The notes below the pieces were generated by a model. It was not told the DNA's origin. It saw only the letters and a program-made list of their open reading frames with translations, and did not search any database. Shown piece after piece: positions 1 through 14,000 of a stretch of DNA of 64,000 nucleotides. The position numbers and the translations under genes were made by a program. The stretch lies in contig OZ024808.1 of assembly GCA_964017045.1 (NCBI GenBank), positions 24,122,918 to 24,186,917 of the forward strand. Reading direction: 5' to 3'. The stretch's first letter is position 1; each line of letters begins with the position of its first letter. Origin of the DNA: Omphiscola glabra. Its lineage: Eukaryota > Mollusca > Gastropoda > Lymnaeidae.

Positions 1-1870
1 TTTTCCACTAAAGTTAGGATGCCCGTAAACAATAGACATTGTCCAACATTTTTCTGAAGTTGTCTTTAAAACATTTTACTTATAATGAATAGAAAACTGG
101 CGATAATGGCATTCAAGAAGCTAACGCTGAAAATAGGCCCTTGTCTCATTGTCAGATGACATAGGGTCACGGTGATAGACACACACGTATTAGAATGTTT
201 ACATCAACGCCGGCCTAGTTAAACTTTCGCCCCGTGCGAAGCAACCGTTCGGCGCCCCCTGTCCCTGTATGGCTCCGCTCTCTATCCGATTGCGCCTTAG
301 GCTATGGAGCACGTGCTATGATGTAGCTAACCATACACATTTTAACATGCACACTCATTTAGACTGTTCTGTTGTTCTATGGTGCTTTGTTCCATTTCCA
401 CACCAACTTTGGGGTCGTCCATAAACAAAGGGAATGTAAATATTTACTGGGCGCTCCTGTCCCCTTTTTGGCCACGGCGCCCTGTGAACACCCTAAAGGG
501 TGGCGTGTTTGACATAGTGCAATAGATTCATATAAATATAGTCGTAAGGACGTTTTATTTTTTTGTAGCTGGTTTTTCAACAATATAATTTTAAAATCTG
601 TTTCCATAAAAAATGTCGCTTGTTTGTCCAAGGTATGCACATTTTCATTTATTGCCTTAGCATACTGGGTCTGTAAGGGTTTCTTTCCAGTCTTACCGGA
701 ACCCCCCCCCCCCCAATCCCCCCTCCCTCGGTAGTGAAAACTACGTCAGCTATTTTTGAAGTGTGTCTTGAAGGTGTAACATATCCCTGTATTTTCCTTT
801 GAAATGTTTTGAAAAAAAAAAAAGGCCCCAGAAATATATTTGAAATTTGGGATGCGGGCAGTGAATGAGTTTACGCCACTGAATCCATCTCAATTTAGGC
901 AAAAATAAATTTTGATATTGTTTCCAAGACCTAAACCAAACGTGTGCCATTTGTCTAGAGAGCCCTAATTTAAAGAATTCTACTATGAGATGAAGGTGAT
1001 GAAATTATTGTCAAAGAGCTTGATATATTGCTTCTGTAATCGCATAATTAAATAGAAGTTGTGGTAACAATTTTATATACTATAAAAGTATTCATTGTAT
1101 TATCTGTAAATCTTTTTTTTTCTCTCTTGAGACACAATTATCATAAAGCATGAAAGCAAAGGATATCAAATATATACCTCAAAGATTAATCACGTACAGA
1201 ATTTAGTTTTTAAGATTTTGTTAGGCTTATAGCCTTCCTCTATGAACGCTTAATTGGTGGGATGATTGTTTTATATGTCGTTTACGCAGCGTCGGCAGCA
1301 TGGTGGAGGGGGGGGGGGGACAGTGCAGCCATCACGCGAGCCCACATCTCTACTGGCACTGGCGACACAGCCAAACTTCTATACGTTTTGTTTGCTGACG
1401 AAGGCTCTAACCTGAAACGTCCAAATCTTTTGTCATGTCTGTTAATTCAAGTTTAACACACTTTGCTCTTATATATTTGATTTACACAACTTGAATGTCG
1501 TCCATCAATTACTACCAAAATAACCGTTTATATTTGTCCAAAGATCGGTATGGAAATACATAACAGAGAAACAACTATAATTGTCATTTTATGAGTATAT
1601 TATTATATTATTGAGTTGTAGCTTTATTGATTTATATCTAAATAAATCTCATGGCATAGAATGCTTTACTGGGGGGGGGGAAATGAATTACATGCCAAAA
1701 AATCTTTAAGAAATATTTATAATTTAAAAAAATGCGAGTAAGTTATAGAAAACAGATATTAAGAGTGAACAAGATAACAACATGTCATGATTTTGGTATG
1801 TATTGTCTCTGTGAAATCGCATATGGAATCCATAAGCGATTCTCATCGTCAAGAACTTTCTACTTCATAG
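1..1870. other. Intron of gene 1, no feature recognised
   Basis: AT-rich sequence with homopolymer runs of C or G near 705, 1310 and 1670. A GC-richer stretch at about 200-500 with GGCGCC words may be an old insertion. The missing alpha and beta exons of the first domain were looked for here without success. Confidence 0.4.
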
Positions 1871-2003
1871 AAATGTACTGAAGACCAGGCCAAGCATCCT
1901 TGTATAAATGAAGACGGACACGGGGGCGGCTGTGTGTTGGACTGTTGCCAGACAGCTTCTTGTCTTGACTCGCACTTCGGGACTACCACGACCAACGTGA
2001 TTG
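1871..2003 (+). CDS. Gene 1 exon, third exon (gamma) of an LU domain
   Basis: Preceded by TTCATAG and followed by GTAAGC. It starts in phase 0 and ends with one spare base (133 nt). It reads KCTEDQAKHPC, then CVLDCCQTASCL, closely like the gene 3 exon at 48677-48797. The CC-x4-C ending is the hallmark end of an LU domain, with Leu in place of the usual Asn. Its first two exons were searched for in 1-1870 and not found. Confidence 0.85.
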
Positions 2004-5000
2004 GTAAGCGTCGACAGGGGCGTCTATCCCCACTGAGTGGTGAAAGCAAAGCCCATTTCCCCCCACCCCTTAGACTTTTGACCTGGTAAATATGTGTGTT
2101 GGTCATGCTTGACATGGTATGGGTGTTTAATTTAAGCGTTCACCATAGCTATGTGTTAATCTATTTAAAAAATAAACACTATTAGAACATTTTCGACTAT
2201 ACAATAATAATATTGATAGCAAGCAAGTACAAGTTCGCTAACAACACGGTAATTTATCACGTTTTTCAAGACATCACATTATCAAATGGAGTGATTCTTC
2301 TTTAAAAAAAAACAAAAACAAATTCAAGTAGACATACAATTTTTATTTAAGTTTTACTTCTTAAAATTCAAACTTTATTCGGGACGTTTGATGGCTGTGC
2401 GATTAAATATATGCGTTATTCCGTACTAGTAGAGTCGAGTTCAAATCCCAGCCTCTGCCACTCGCATAATATCAACTTATTTTTTCTACAAACAACCCCC
2501 CCCCCCCTTTCATCCTCGAGAATTTGTAAAGTTTTCCCATCCCATATAATTTTGCTACCTGGAGACATTCAAAAGCTGAAGTTGTTAACCGAACTAAGAT
2601 TGGAAGCTTCCTTGACCCATCCCTACAACCCCCCCCCCCCCACGGCCCTGTATAGATGTCCCTGGTCTCTCCAACTATTTACAATAAGAGCTACTACAAG
2701 AAACTTAAGTCACCGATTCCATTAATGGCGTCGACGGATACGGAGTTATCACAAGAGGAGATTTCGGGAAAATTTGGCAACTTGTGTAGGAATCAAATAA
2801 TGATGTTTAATACCGTTTCCATGTATTTTGCTCTACGCATTTTTTAAAGACACACCAAGCCTTATTATAATTTATTTCAATAACACCATTCAATTATTTT
2901 GGCAAGACGGTGGCAGTGTTTGCCGGAAGAAAGGATCGAAATGTAATCATGAAGATTCGGAGCGAATCATTAGTTGCAAGAATTCATAAATGAAAGATTG
3001 CAGCAAAGGAATAACAGACTGTACAAACCATATATTGTAAAGTAAAATCAAACATAACACATTTCTCATATTCGAAACAACAGATCAAGGGGATACATTC
3101 AAATGATTTTATTATAATTCTTCGCAGACGATCAGTGCTAGAAGTTAACATGTGGTTTTAATTTAAATTAACGTATTTCTACAAATTTATTACGTAGCCA
3201 CAGGTCCGTCTTGCCCTGGCACGTGCTTCACACAAGATGGCGCAGATTGTCTGACGTCAGGGCAGAATTGCAATGCTGGAGAAGTGAGTTAACTGTGACG
3301 AAAATCAACGGGAATTTTTTATTACCGTTTTGCTTTTCTGACTTTGTTCAGAGCAAATTAAGGGACCATTAAGTATTGGAAAAAATAATTATTTTAAACA
3401 GAAATTCGAAAACAATACCGTTTTTTAAATTATTATACTTCGAAAGTTCGAAGAAATAATTCAGAAATGTTTAAGACATTTTTCTTTCAAATCAGAAAAG
3501 CTTTTAATCATTCGTAGAGTTACAGCACGATGATTTCTGGTGTTGCCATTAAACTTTGGCAAATATAAATTTTACCTTTATTTTCCAGGTGTGTGCCATC
3601 ACGTACTCAACAAACAATTACAACATGACGTGTCAAAAAAAGCAGGTAGATGATCCATTACATATTCAAGTCATATTTTAAAACGATAACATATCTGAAG
3701 TCACATTTTAAAACGATAACATATCTGAAGTAACATTTTAAAACGATAACATATCCGTAGTCACATTTTAAAACGATAAAATATCTGTAGTCACATTTTA
3801 AAACGATAACATATCTGAAGTCACATTTTAAAACGATAACATATCTGAAGTCACATTGTAAAACGATAACATATCTGAAGTCACATTTTAAAACGATAAA
3901 ATATCTGAAGTCACATTTTAAAACGATAACATATCTGAAGTCACATTTTAAAACGATAACATATCTGAAGTCACATTTTAAAACGATAACATATCAGAAG
4001 TCACATTTTAAAACGATAACATATCTGAAGTCACATTTTAAAACGATAACATATCTGAAGTCACATTTTAAAACGATAAAATATCTGAAGTCACATTTTA
4101 AAACGATAACATATCTGAAGTCACATTTTAAAACGATAAAATATCTGAAGTCACATTTTAAAACGATAACATATCTGAAGTCACATTTTAAAACGATAAC
4201 ATATCTGAAGTCACATTTTAAAACGATAACATATCTGAAGTCACATTTTAAAACGATAACATATCTGAAGTCACATTTTAAAACGATAACATATCCGAAG
4301 TCACATTTTAAAACGATAACATATCTGAAGTCACATTTTAAAACGATAACATATCAGAAGTCACATTTTAAAACGATAACATATCTGAAGTCACATTTTA
4401 AAACGATAACATATCTGAAGTCACATTTTAAAACGATAAAATATCTGAAGTCACATTTTAAAACGATAACATATCTGAGTCACATTTTAAAACGATAAAA
4501 TATCTGAAGTCACATTTTAAAACGATAACATATCTGAAGTCACATTTTAAAACGATAACATATCTGAAGTCACATTTTAAAACGATAACATATCTGAAGT
4601 CACATTTTAAAACGATAACATATCTGAAGTCACATTTTAAAACGATAACATATCTGAAGTCACATTTTAAAACGATAACATATCTGAAGTCACATTTTAA
4701 AACGATAACATATCTGAAGTAACATTTTAAAACGATAACATATCCGTAGTCACATTTTAAAACGATAACATATCCGAAGTCACATTTTAAAACGATAACA
4801 TATCTGAAGTCACATTTTAAAACGATAACATATCTGAAGTCACATTTTAAAACGATAACATATCTGAAGTCACATTTTAAAACGATAACATATCTGAAGT
4901 CACATTTTAAAACGATAACATATCTGAAGTCACATTTTAAAACGATAACATATCTGAAGTCACATTTTAAAACGATAACATATCCGAAGTCACATTTTAA

Positions 5001-8000
5001 AACGATAACATATCCGAAGTCACATTTTAAAACGATAACATATCTGTAGTCACATTTTAAAACGATAACATATCTGAAGTCACATTTTAAAACGATAACA
5101 TATCTGAAGTCACATTTTAAAACGATAACATATCCGTAGTCACATTTTAAAACGATAACATATCCGTAGTCACATTTTAAAACGATAACATATCCGTAGT
5201 CACATTTTAAAACGATAACATATCTGAAGTCACATTTTAAAACGATAACATATCCGTAGTCACATTTTAAAACGATAACATATCCGAAGTCACATTTTAA
5301 AACGATAACATATCTGAAGTCACATTTTAAAACGATAACATATCCGAAGTCACATTTTAAAACGATAACATATCCGTAGTCACATTTTAAAACGATAACA
5401 TATCCGAAGTCACATTTTAAAACGATAACATATCCGTAGTCACATTTTAAAACGATAACATATCCGAAGTCACATTTTAAAACGATAACATATCCAAAGT
5501 CGCATTTTAAAATGATAACATATCCGAAGTCACATTTTAAAACGATAACATATCTGAAGTCACATTTTAAAACGATAACATGTCTGAAGTCACATTTTAA
5601 AACGATAACATATCCAAAGTCACATTTTAAAACGATAACATGTCTGAAGTCACATTTTAAAACGATAACATATCCAAAGTCACATTTTAAAACGATAACA
5701 TATCTGAAGTCACATTTTAAAACGATAACATGTCTGAAGTCACATTTTAAAACGATAACATATCTGAAGTCACATTTTAAAACGATAACATAGCAAAGTC
5801 GCATAGTATGTTAGAGATCAAAGCTACACGAACTTTTAGTCTGAGTAGCGCTTAAGAGATAATGCAACTGATTCGTGAACCGTTTCAAATCATTACTGCA
5901 GTGAAAGCATGTGTAAGAGGTGAACGAATGTGTAAGCTGTGAACACATATGTCAACAAAGAAGTATGTGTGATGGTCATGATTTTTTGCGGTGTGAATAT
6001 AAAATTCATGATTATTTGTAATTGGAAGGTTTAACAGAGAATGACCAAGTAAGGTTGTCTGTCAGGAAGACGATGGAAAACGGATGGAAGAGGTACGGAA
6101 TAGGGATGGAAGGGGATGTAAGATAAATGAAAGAGGGATGGAAGAGGACTGGTTAATATGCTTGCAGACACATTATGTGTATTCGTAGCAGCCGTATTAA
6201 AAAATTACAACGACCATTACATCTACCTAAAGGTTATAATTTGCCATTTACAGGCCTGTGCAGCTGAGACGCTGGAGCAGTTTTCAGTGTGTCCGACTGG
6301 CGGTGTTGAGGTGGAAATTGGAGTCTGTGAGATCTGCTGTAACACAACTGGCTGCGTCCAGAGCATGGTCGACACGGTGATTCCCCTGGACAACGTCCGT
6401 AAGTGAAGGTCTAATTTATTTACTTCTACTTACTACATTATAATTTTTTTTAAAATCATCTTTCCTCACTAGATCTTAGATCCATGGAGTGCCTAATCCT
6501 TTTACTGAAATCTTTCTATTGTCTCACAAATGTTCTTATTGAAATGAAGGATAGACACCTGGTTGTCGGGGGTCTCCTTGCCAGAACCCTTATTACTCTT
6601 TGGCACCGTTATCTAGGGATTAAACCAGAACCGTCTAACACAAAATGTAAAGCGGCCCGTAATACTTTATGGAAAACTTGTGCGGGACGAAAGAAAATAG
6701 GACAAGGGGTGGAAAGCTATTAAGATAATAATAATTATAAGGAATATTTCGTTACTTCGAAGCGGGTACCGGCATGAGGCCCACGGGCCGTATGTTGTGT
6801 GCAGCCCTGGCTTAAATAATTGTCCTTAAGACACAGTTCTCCCAGGAGGCAGTCCAATACATGCGCAAAAATAAATACAGAAACATTGAATACATACTCC
6901 AGTTGTACGTTAACACATACTCCAGTTCTACATTAAATCACAACCCAGTTTTACTTTAATACATACTCCAGTACTACTTTAATACATACTGCAGTACTAC
7001 TCATTACATACTCAAGTACTACTTTAAAACACACCCCAGTACTACTTTAATACATACTTCAGTACTATTTTAATACATACTTCAGTTCTACTCTAATACA
7101 TACTCCAGTTTTACTTGAATACATACCCAAGTACTGCTTGAATACATACCCCAGTACTGCTTGAATACATACCCCAGTTTTAATTAAATACATACTCCTC
7201 CTAAATTCACCTATAGTGCACACCTATCAGCGCGCCAACTAAGTGCCTGCTCACTTTATAAGATCCGAGAGCATATTATTATTTTGAGTCCGTCTAGACA
7301 ATCTCATCCAGCCCCACAAGCTCTCTTTATAAGATCCCGAGAGCATATTATTATATTGAGTCCGTCTAGACATCACATCCAGCCCCACAAGCTCTCTTTA
7401 TAAGATCCCGAGAGCATATTATTATATTGAGTCCGTCTAGACCAGGGTGGGCAAACTTTTTGACTCGCGGGCCACAATGGTTTCTAAAATTTGACAGAGG
7501 GGCCGGGTCAGAATAGGAGATTGGTGTGTTTATGTGAACTAATATATATTAAATGTAAAAATCATTACATGAAAAGATTTGGCCTTTCATAGGCAGCAAA
7601 ACACCATTGTGCTTAGTTTATTGTAAAAATTGTTTTACAAATTTATTAATTTAATAACGTAGTAATAAACTCCCATTCAGTTTCAGTGGGAACAGTGTTG
7701 TTGGTCTCCTTTTGTGACACGAGCTGAAGTGACTTTTCAATTTTTTCAAAGTCACAGAAACGACGGCAGAATTCTCCGTGCAGGTCGTCCAGTGATTTGC
7801 TGTATTTCTGCGCGTTTCGGGTCGCCTCTTTCTGCATGGCTAGAGTGGGGAATGAGTGAAAGATTTGTTTGAAATTTGTCTGGAGAAAAGAGTCAGCTTG
7901 GATTTGAAGGCCCTAACATTTGTGTACATGTCGTGCACAAATTGATCTTTCCCCTGTAGCTTGGTGTTCAGCTCATTCATGTGCGAAACTTTGTCCACAG

Positions 8001-11000
8001 CAAACGCAAAGTCACAAAGCCAGTTCTTGTCGCTTAGCTCGTGAAATTCGTCGGATCTCCCCATTAACTCCAAAAATGCATTGATCTCCTCCTTCAGCTC
8101 CCACACTCTTTGAAAGACTTTAGCCAGCGCACACGAGAGTGGTAAAGTAAGTCCTAGTGATCTGCATCGGTTTCTTCCAGGAACGCAATAAACTGACGAT
8201 GCTGAAGTCCCCTTGCTCGTATAAAGTTAACAAGTTTTATGACTGGATTCATGACGTGATTTAGCTGCAATATAGACTTACACAGAACTTCCTGATGAAT
8301 GATGCAGGGAAAAAAAATAACATCCTGATCAGGATTTTCCTCTTTTACTTTTCCTGCAATCTTTTTTGCAGCCTAACGTTTTTCCCAGTTAAATTTGGCG
8401 ATCCATCCGTGGTGACATTGGCAAGTTTACTCCAAGGTAGCTTCATTCTCTCAAAGACAGCAGACACCTGGTTATACAAGTCCCCCTCCCTTCGTTTTTT
8501 CTTTCATGGACTCCATTGTCAATAATTCCTCTGTGATTTCAAAACTGTCGCTAATCCCTCGGATAAAAATTAGTAGCTGTGCAGTGTCTTTTATGTCGTT
8601 ACTTTCATCCAGTGCTAGTGAATAAAACTTAAAGGACTCCGCCTTTTTGTTTAATTTGCCAGCTATATCCTTGTCAATCAATTCGACACGGCGAGTCACA
8701 GTTCTGCGTGATAAACTGATTTGTTCAAATTTGCCTTTGCTCTCCGGACACAAGAGACCTGCTGTCTCAACCAACAAGAGACCTGCTGTCTCAACCAACA
8801 AGAGACCTGCTGTCTCAACCATGCATTCTTTTAAAAATTGGCCTTCGGAGAAAGGCTTACTGGCCTTTGCTAATTTGAATGCCAGCAAAAAACGTGCCTT
8901 ACTACTTGACTCTTGAATCGCAGTTTGTCTGTGAAAAATATTTTGCTGAGTCTGTAAATTAGCCGTCAATCTCTGAGCTCTAGCCGCCAGTTCTTGTGGA
9001 GACTGTTTACTAGCGTAGTTAGCATGTTTTGTGGTAAAATGGCGGCTGATGTTGTATTATTTAAAAACTGCTATAGTTTCTTGGCATATCAGACATACAG
9101 CTCTTGATCGGACTTCAGTGAAAAAATATTTTGTTGTCCACTCTTTATTGAACACTCGGCACTCACTGTCTACTTTTCTTTTCTTCTGTCCGCTCATTTT
9201 TACTGAAGGGCTGAAAGTGCAAAGCGAAAAAATGAAGTAGAGAGTAATCGTAATGCATCACACTCAAGGGTCAATGTCTTCGGGGTGCGCCATCTGCTGG
9301 TGAAATATGGGAATTAAAAAAATCGCGAAGAAAATCACTAAAATAATGCTTCAAATGACAACAAGTAAACCTTGGTTTCGCTTGTAAACAATGAAGTACC
9401 ACTCTTCTATGTAAAAGTTTAATTTAAAAATAGATCTTAAAAAGTTTAACCGATAAATAGCAAAGAAACAAACATGATATCGAAACGAAGCAGAGCGCGT
9501 TGGTCCGCGGTTTTGAGAACGGCGGATGAACGCAGTGTGTGTTGCTCAGCAGCGAAAGAGTTAATAATATAACGTGGACGAGTTCGGCGGGCCGGATTAA
9601 AAAGCCCAACGGGCCGTATATGGCCCGCAGGCCGTAGCTTGCCCATGTCTGGTCTAGACAATCACATCCAGCCCCACAAGCTGTCTTCCTTTCATTGTGT
9701 GATATACACTCTCCAGGGCCCCCGTTGATAGCCTCTAGCTCCGCATCGAAATTTGATGCTGCAGTCCCACAGGGCCCCGAGAGTTCCTGATTTAGTGCCC
9801 CCCCTACCCCCACACCCCCCCCCCCCCCCGCTGGGTACCGGATAAGTGCACTGCCTTCTCTCATGTTTGCAGAATCGTCCGTGAACACTCACTTATGTGT
9901 ATGAATACAAGGCCATGGTCTCTAGGGCAGCCTTTTTCTGTACAGGTTCAGGGCTGCGCTTCGTCACTGCCGCATCAGTAAAGTCCAGATGTACTGAGGG
10001 AAGTGAGGGTTCCACATACGGCTGTGGTAGCCGTGACTGTCGTAGATTGCAGTGGACGTAGATTACGGACTCTTACCGTGCAGGATAATGAGCTCATCAA
10101 ACGCCTGACCTTCTTTCCATCTATCAGGTTGAGTTTTCCGCATGTACCAACCCATTTTGTCCCTTTTCACCCTATCGACCTCCTTACAGACCTCACCTTT
10201 GAATCTTTTCAAAGCTGCGCGAGCTGCAGCCGTCTTTCCATCTGGGGTCCGTGCTTTCTTTACTCTTATTCCTAAAGGGTCGGAATTTGTGGTTCCCGTG
10301 GATTCTAGGGATTTTCTCTTTGCCACACTTAATATACCACTCACGAAGTTGCTGTATATAGCAACGATGCTTTCGGAGTTATCGGGAATCCCTGTTGATT
10401 TCACGATCGTGGTCTCCATTCCTTCGCGGAACAGAGTCCATTTGGCTTTGCCAAGCAGCCAGTGCCTCCGAGCAAATCGAGGTTTCACTAGCAAAAGATA
10501 GAGAGTTGGTCGATGCTAACTGCCAATCTCATCCAAGACTTTACATTGAATTCGGGCCTCAAGCTCGGCCGAGATCAGTGTTATATCGGGGCGGACATGG
10601 TACTATTGCCTGTATGGAGCAGTGTAGGAACACTGTCCCCGTTTTGCACCCTTATGAGATTGGTCGTTGGCTCGAATTCCTGAAGATAACGCCTGAAACG
10701 TTTGTGTCGGGATAGCCCCTATACCGCATATGGGGGGGGGGGGCTAAAATCCCCAGCTGTAATCTTATCACTAAAGTTAATTGTGCCGTACAAGGGCTGG
10801 CACAACGTGTTCCTAGGGGTGTTATAAATATTACTTATGGTAAAAGACGTACCCCTTAAACCTCCTGACTCAAGCTCAGATTATCTGTCCCACCAACGTT
10901 TCTGCCCTCTACCAGCTCCGCACAAGGGAGTCTCGAAAAAATGTTTCTAGCCCTCAGCACTTTGCGCAAGTGCAGCGGTATACTAAAAATCCCGTAATAT

Positions 11001-14000
11001 GAAATGGGTGCTTTTCAGTAACGTTTCCTGTAATATAGCTACGTCCATTCCCCGGCTGTGGCGTCGTTTGGTGAGATCAGGGATTTTTGCCTCTGACCTT
11101 GTTGCAGCTAAGCTGCACAACTACTAAAGTTTTGGTGAGATGACCAGCGGCACCTTGCCTAGTGCTCCCGGTAGCACGAGCGCCCATACTTGGCCTGAGC
11201 CACATCACCGATCTGCAGGGGAGGAAGGGGTTCAATTTTCCTTCACTTAGATTTCTCTACGAGCCATATTGTTAGAATAAGGTCTAGACTTTCGGTTCTT
11301 ACCTTCTCCCGGGAGAGTCCACCGAAGCAAGCTGGCTCCTTCGCCTTGGGAGATAGACTTTTCACGGGAGATTTTTTTAGCTTCAGGCAGTCGGGTCTGC
11401 TTTACTAGTTGACCGCGTCACGTAGAGGCAAAACTCTTGCGGACACCGCCGAACCGGTGCTTTGCTATAGAATCCTTTCGTAGGAACTATAGAATCATTC
11501 CCCCGAAATTATAGAATCATTCCTCCTAAATTATGGAATCTTTTCCTAGAAACTAAACAATCATTTCATAAAATCTATATAATGATTTCGTAGAAACTAT
11601 AACATCAATTTGATCATGTTGCTGAAAAAGTTTGATAATTACGCCAGTTTTGACACACAGTCTTCATTATTTAAACCTTCGACATTAGATTATTGTGGTC
11701 CTTTAAAATTGCGCAGTTTTACCAAGCTACTTCATCCAATAAGATGAATTCATCCAAGAGATCTAATATTTCCCTCTCTGCTGTGTTGGTTAATATTGGT
11801 CTTCAAAGAAGAAGTTCCTACCTATAGCTCTGAAAGGGAACATAGCAAAGAAATACAAATAATACCCGCAAACCGGCGTCTTCAGTCGATTCATTCATAT
11901 GCAGTGCGAATTTAGAAACCTGATTCTAAATTTCAACACAAAGAGGTGAAAGACAGATTTAGCTAGCAATAGAATCGCTAACTCCAAAGCGACTCTAACA
12001 AGCCTGAACTATTTGGGATTGAGTTTCGAGAAACGTCTTGTGACTTCGGGAATGCCCGTGAAAATTCTCTGAAGCTCAGTTCCAAGAAATTATTCGATCA
12101 TACATTCAACTTGACAAATTTACGTTCAGAAATTAATTTCAAGTTCTTTTCTATATTCTGATTTTTTGATTCTTAAATATTTTAAATTTCTTTAAATTTC
12201 TATTCATTTTTTTCCCGGGTCCGCGGTTGAGCCCATGAAAAATGCGAACGGAGCCCATAGGGCCCCCGTCGAGTACCCGTTGGGAACCACTTGTCTAGGG
12301 CTTTAATAACTCTATCATTACACTCTTCTGAGAAAATTAAATTCAGTGTATGGTTTGAACGCTGTCAAAACCGTGGAAATTAATATTCATTTTTATTCGT
12401 TAACTAGTCAACTTTTTTTTAATCGAAAAAAAAATGTACATTAAAAATCATAACTGGAAATAAGATTTGAAAGAAAAAAAAAGTTTAATAGTAATTTCAC
12501 TTACGTTAAATAAGTCATGATATCGAAGTTGATGAGCTTATTTAAAACTTTTGTGTTACTTGTATAAAGTATTTCGAATTTCTTTTTTTTTTAGATTCTT
12601 CTGTTTTCTGTCCCGGGACTTGCACATCAAATGATGCAGTGGCGTGCCTTGTGACAGGAACTCAATGCAATGTAGACGAGGTGTGACCTGTAATTATACA
12701 TGCATATTTAAACATCAATTTTAAATCATATAATTAGTAATATTCTAAATGTCAAAGCAATGCTTTATTTAAGTGCGAGTTTGCATAAATAATTCCGCGT
12801 AGTCTTCCGGTTTCGTCTAAATCAGTGGTTCTTACACTGTGACCATATATTTAGATATTATATATATATACATATATACTGCTTATTTATTTATATAAAT
12901 CCCAGATAGTTTTTGACAGGCAGATGGCCCAAATTAGATAAAATATATATAAACATATATACATATTATTAACAATATATCTGTGTTGAGTTTTTCTTTT
13001 ACCTTGTCTCTAGTTTTGCCAAATAGGTGTGGATCCGTCTCTACATGTCCGCGGACACTGCAGAAAACTGAATCAGATGCAGGTGACTCAAATACACGCT
13101 TGGTTACGTTTTTAAGAAAAACATGCAGTGAGCTTTAATTATCGGTCGATAAGTTATTCTTTTATGGCGATGAGAGCAAATCTAAGATTCAAAAAGATTT
13201 CTTTACAATATTAACAATTGCTGACATGAGAGATGACTCATTAAAAGAACACAATTTACAAGATTTTATCAAAATGGGGCACCTTGCAACACACAAATGG
13301 GGCACCTTGCAGCAAACAAATGGGGCACCTTGCAGCACAAAAATGGGGCACCTTGCAGCACAAAAATGGGGCACCTTGCAGCACAAAAATGGGGCACCTT
13401 GCAGCACAAAAATGGGGCACCTTGCAGCACAGAAATGAGGCCTGTTTATTTTAATTGTAATACGGTTAATTATGCTCTAAAATTATTATTTAAAAAAAAA
13501 TAATTAACTATTATTATTTTTTTTTGTAAATTTAAGAATTGTTTGGATGACCTGTCAAGGTTTTCCTGTGTCAATCCGGTCCTCCACGGTGGACACCTGA
13601 GTCATTGCGTCTTTGACTGCTGCACAACAGACTCTTGCTTGCAAAGTCACTTCGGACACGACTGGTGTAGGTTTGACCTCGACCTTGTGACCTAGCTTCC
13701 ACTTGTGGCAGTAGCTAAGAATTGCGTTCGTGCTAGCTAATGTTCAACTAATCGGTTCGCACGACTAAAAAATCAATCCTGTAACATGAAAGATATAACA
13801 GTGAACACTTATTTTTTTGAAAACTGTTCTTAGCGCAGAATTAAAATATTCAAAGGCGTCAGCGGGTCTCTTACAGTGACCCACCTCTTTTAGCCTTAAA
13901 CTGCCTTGATTAAAACATAGAACGTATCTTATAGAAATACTCAGAAAAATAAATTGTCATTAAATTATGTTGTACATTTTCGTATTAAATTGTCAAATTA

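Larger units (their letters stand above)
9660..11460 (-). mobile_element. I-type LINE remnant with endonuclease and RNase H but no reverse transcriptase
   Basis: Read on the minus strand: a GC-rich 5' part (about 11460-11060), an APE-type endonuclease (about 11060-10500), a linker (to 10063), then an RNase H segment (about 9960-9660). About 2 kb of reverse transcriptase expected between linker and RNase H is absent. APE endonuclease plus RNase H points to the I superclade; this is from family knowledge. Confidence 0.72.

Noticed and set aside
3660..5790. CRISPR array
   Set aside because: Units are directly adjacent with no spacers, and the DNA is eukaryotic.
4458..5804. 448-codon open frame of repeating RYVIVLKCDF on the minus strand
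   Set aside because: It is the 30-base minisatellite read in frame; the opposite strand is open too, there is no start context or domain, and the array lies inside a gene 1 intron.
10142..10715. Plus-strand frames of 106-119 codons
   Set aside because: They are antisense to the LINE endonuclease and linker, whose motifs are clear on the minus strand.
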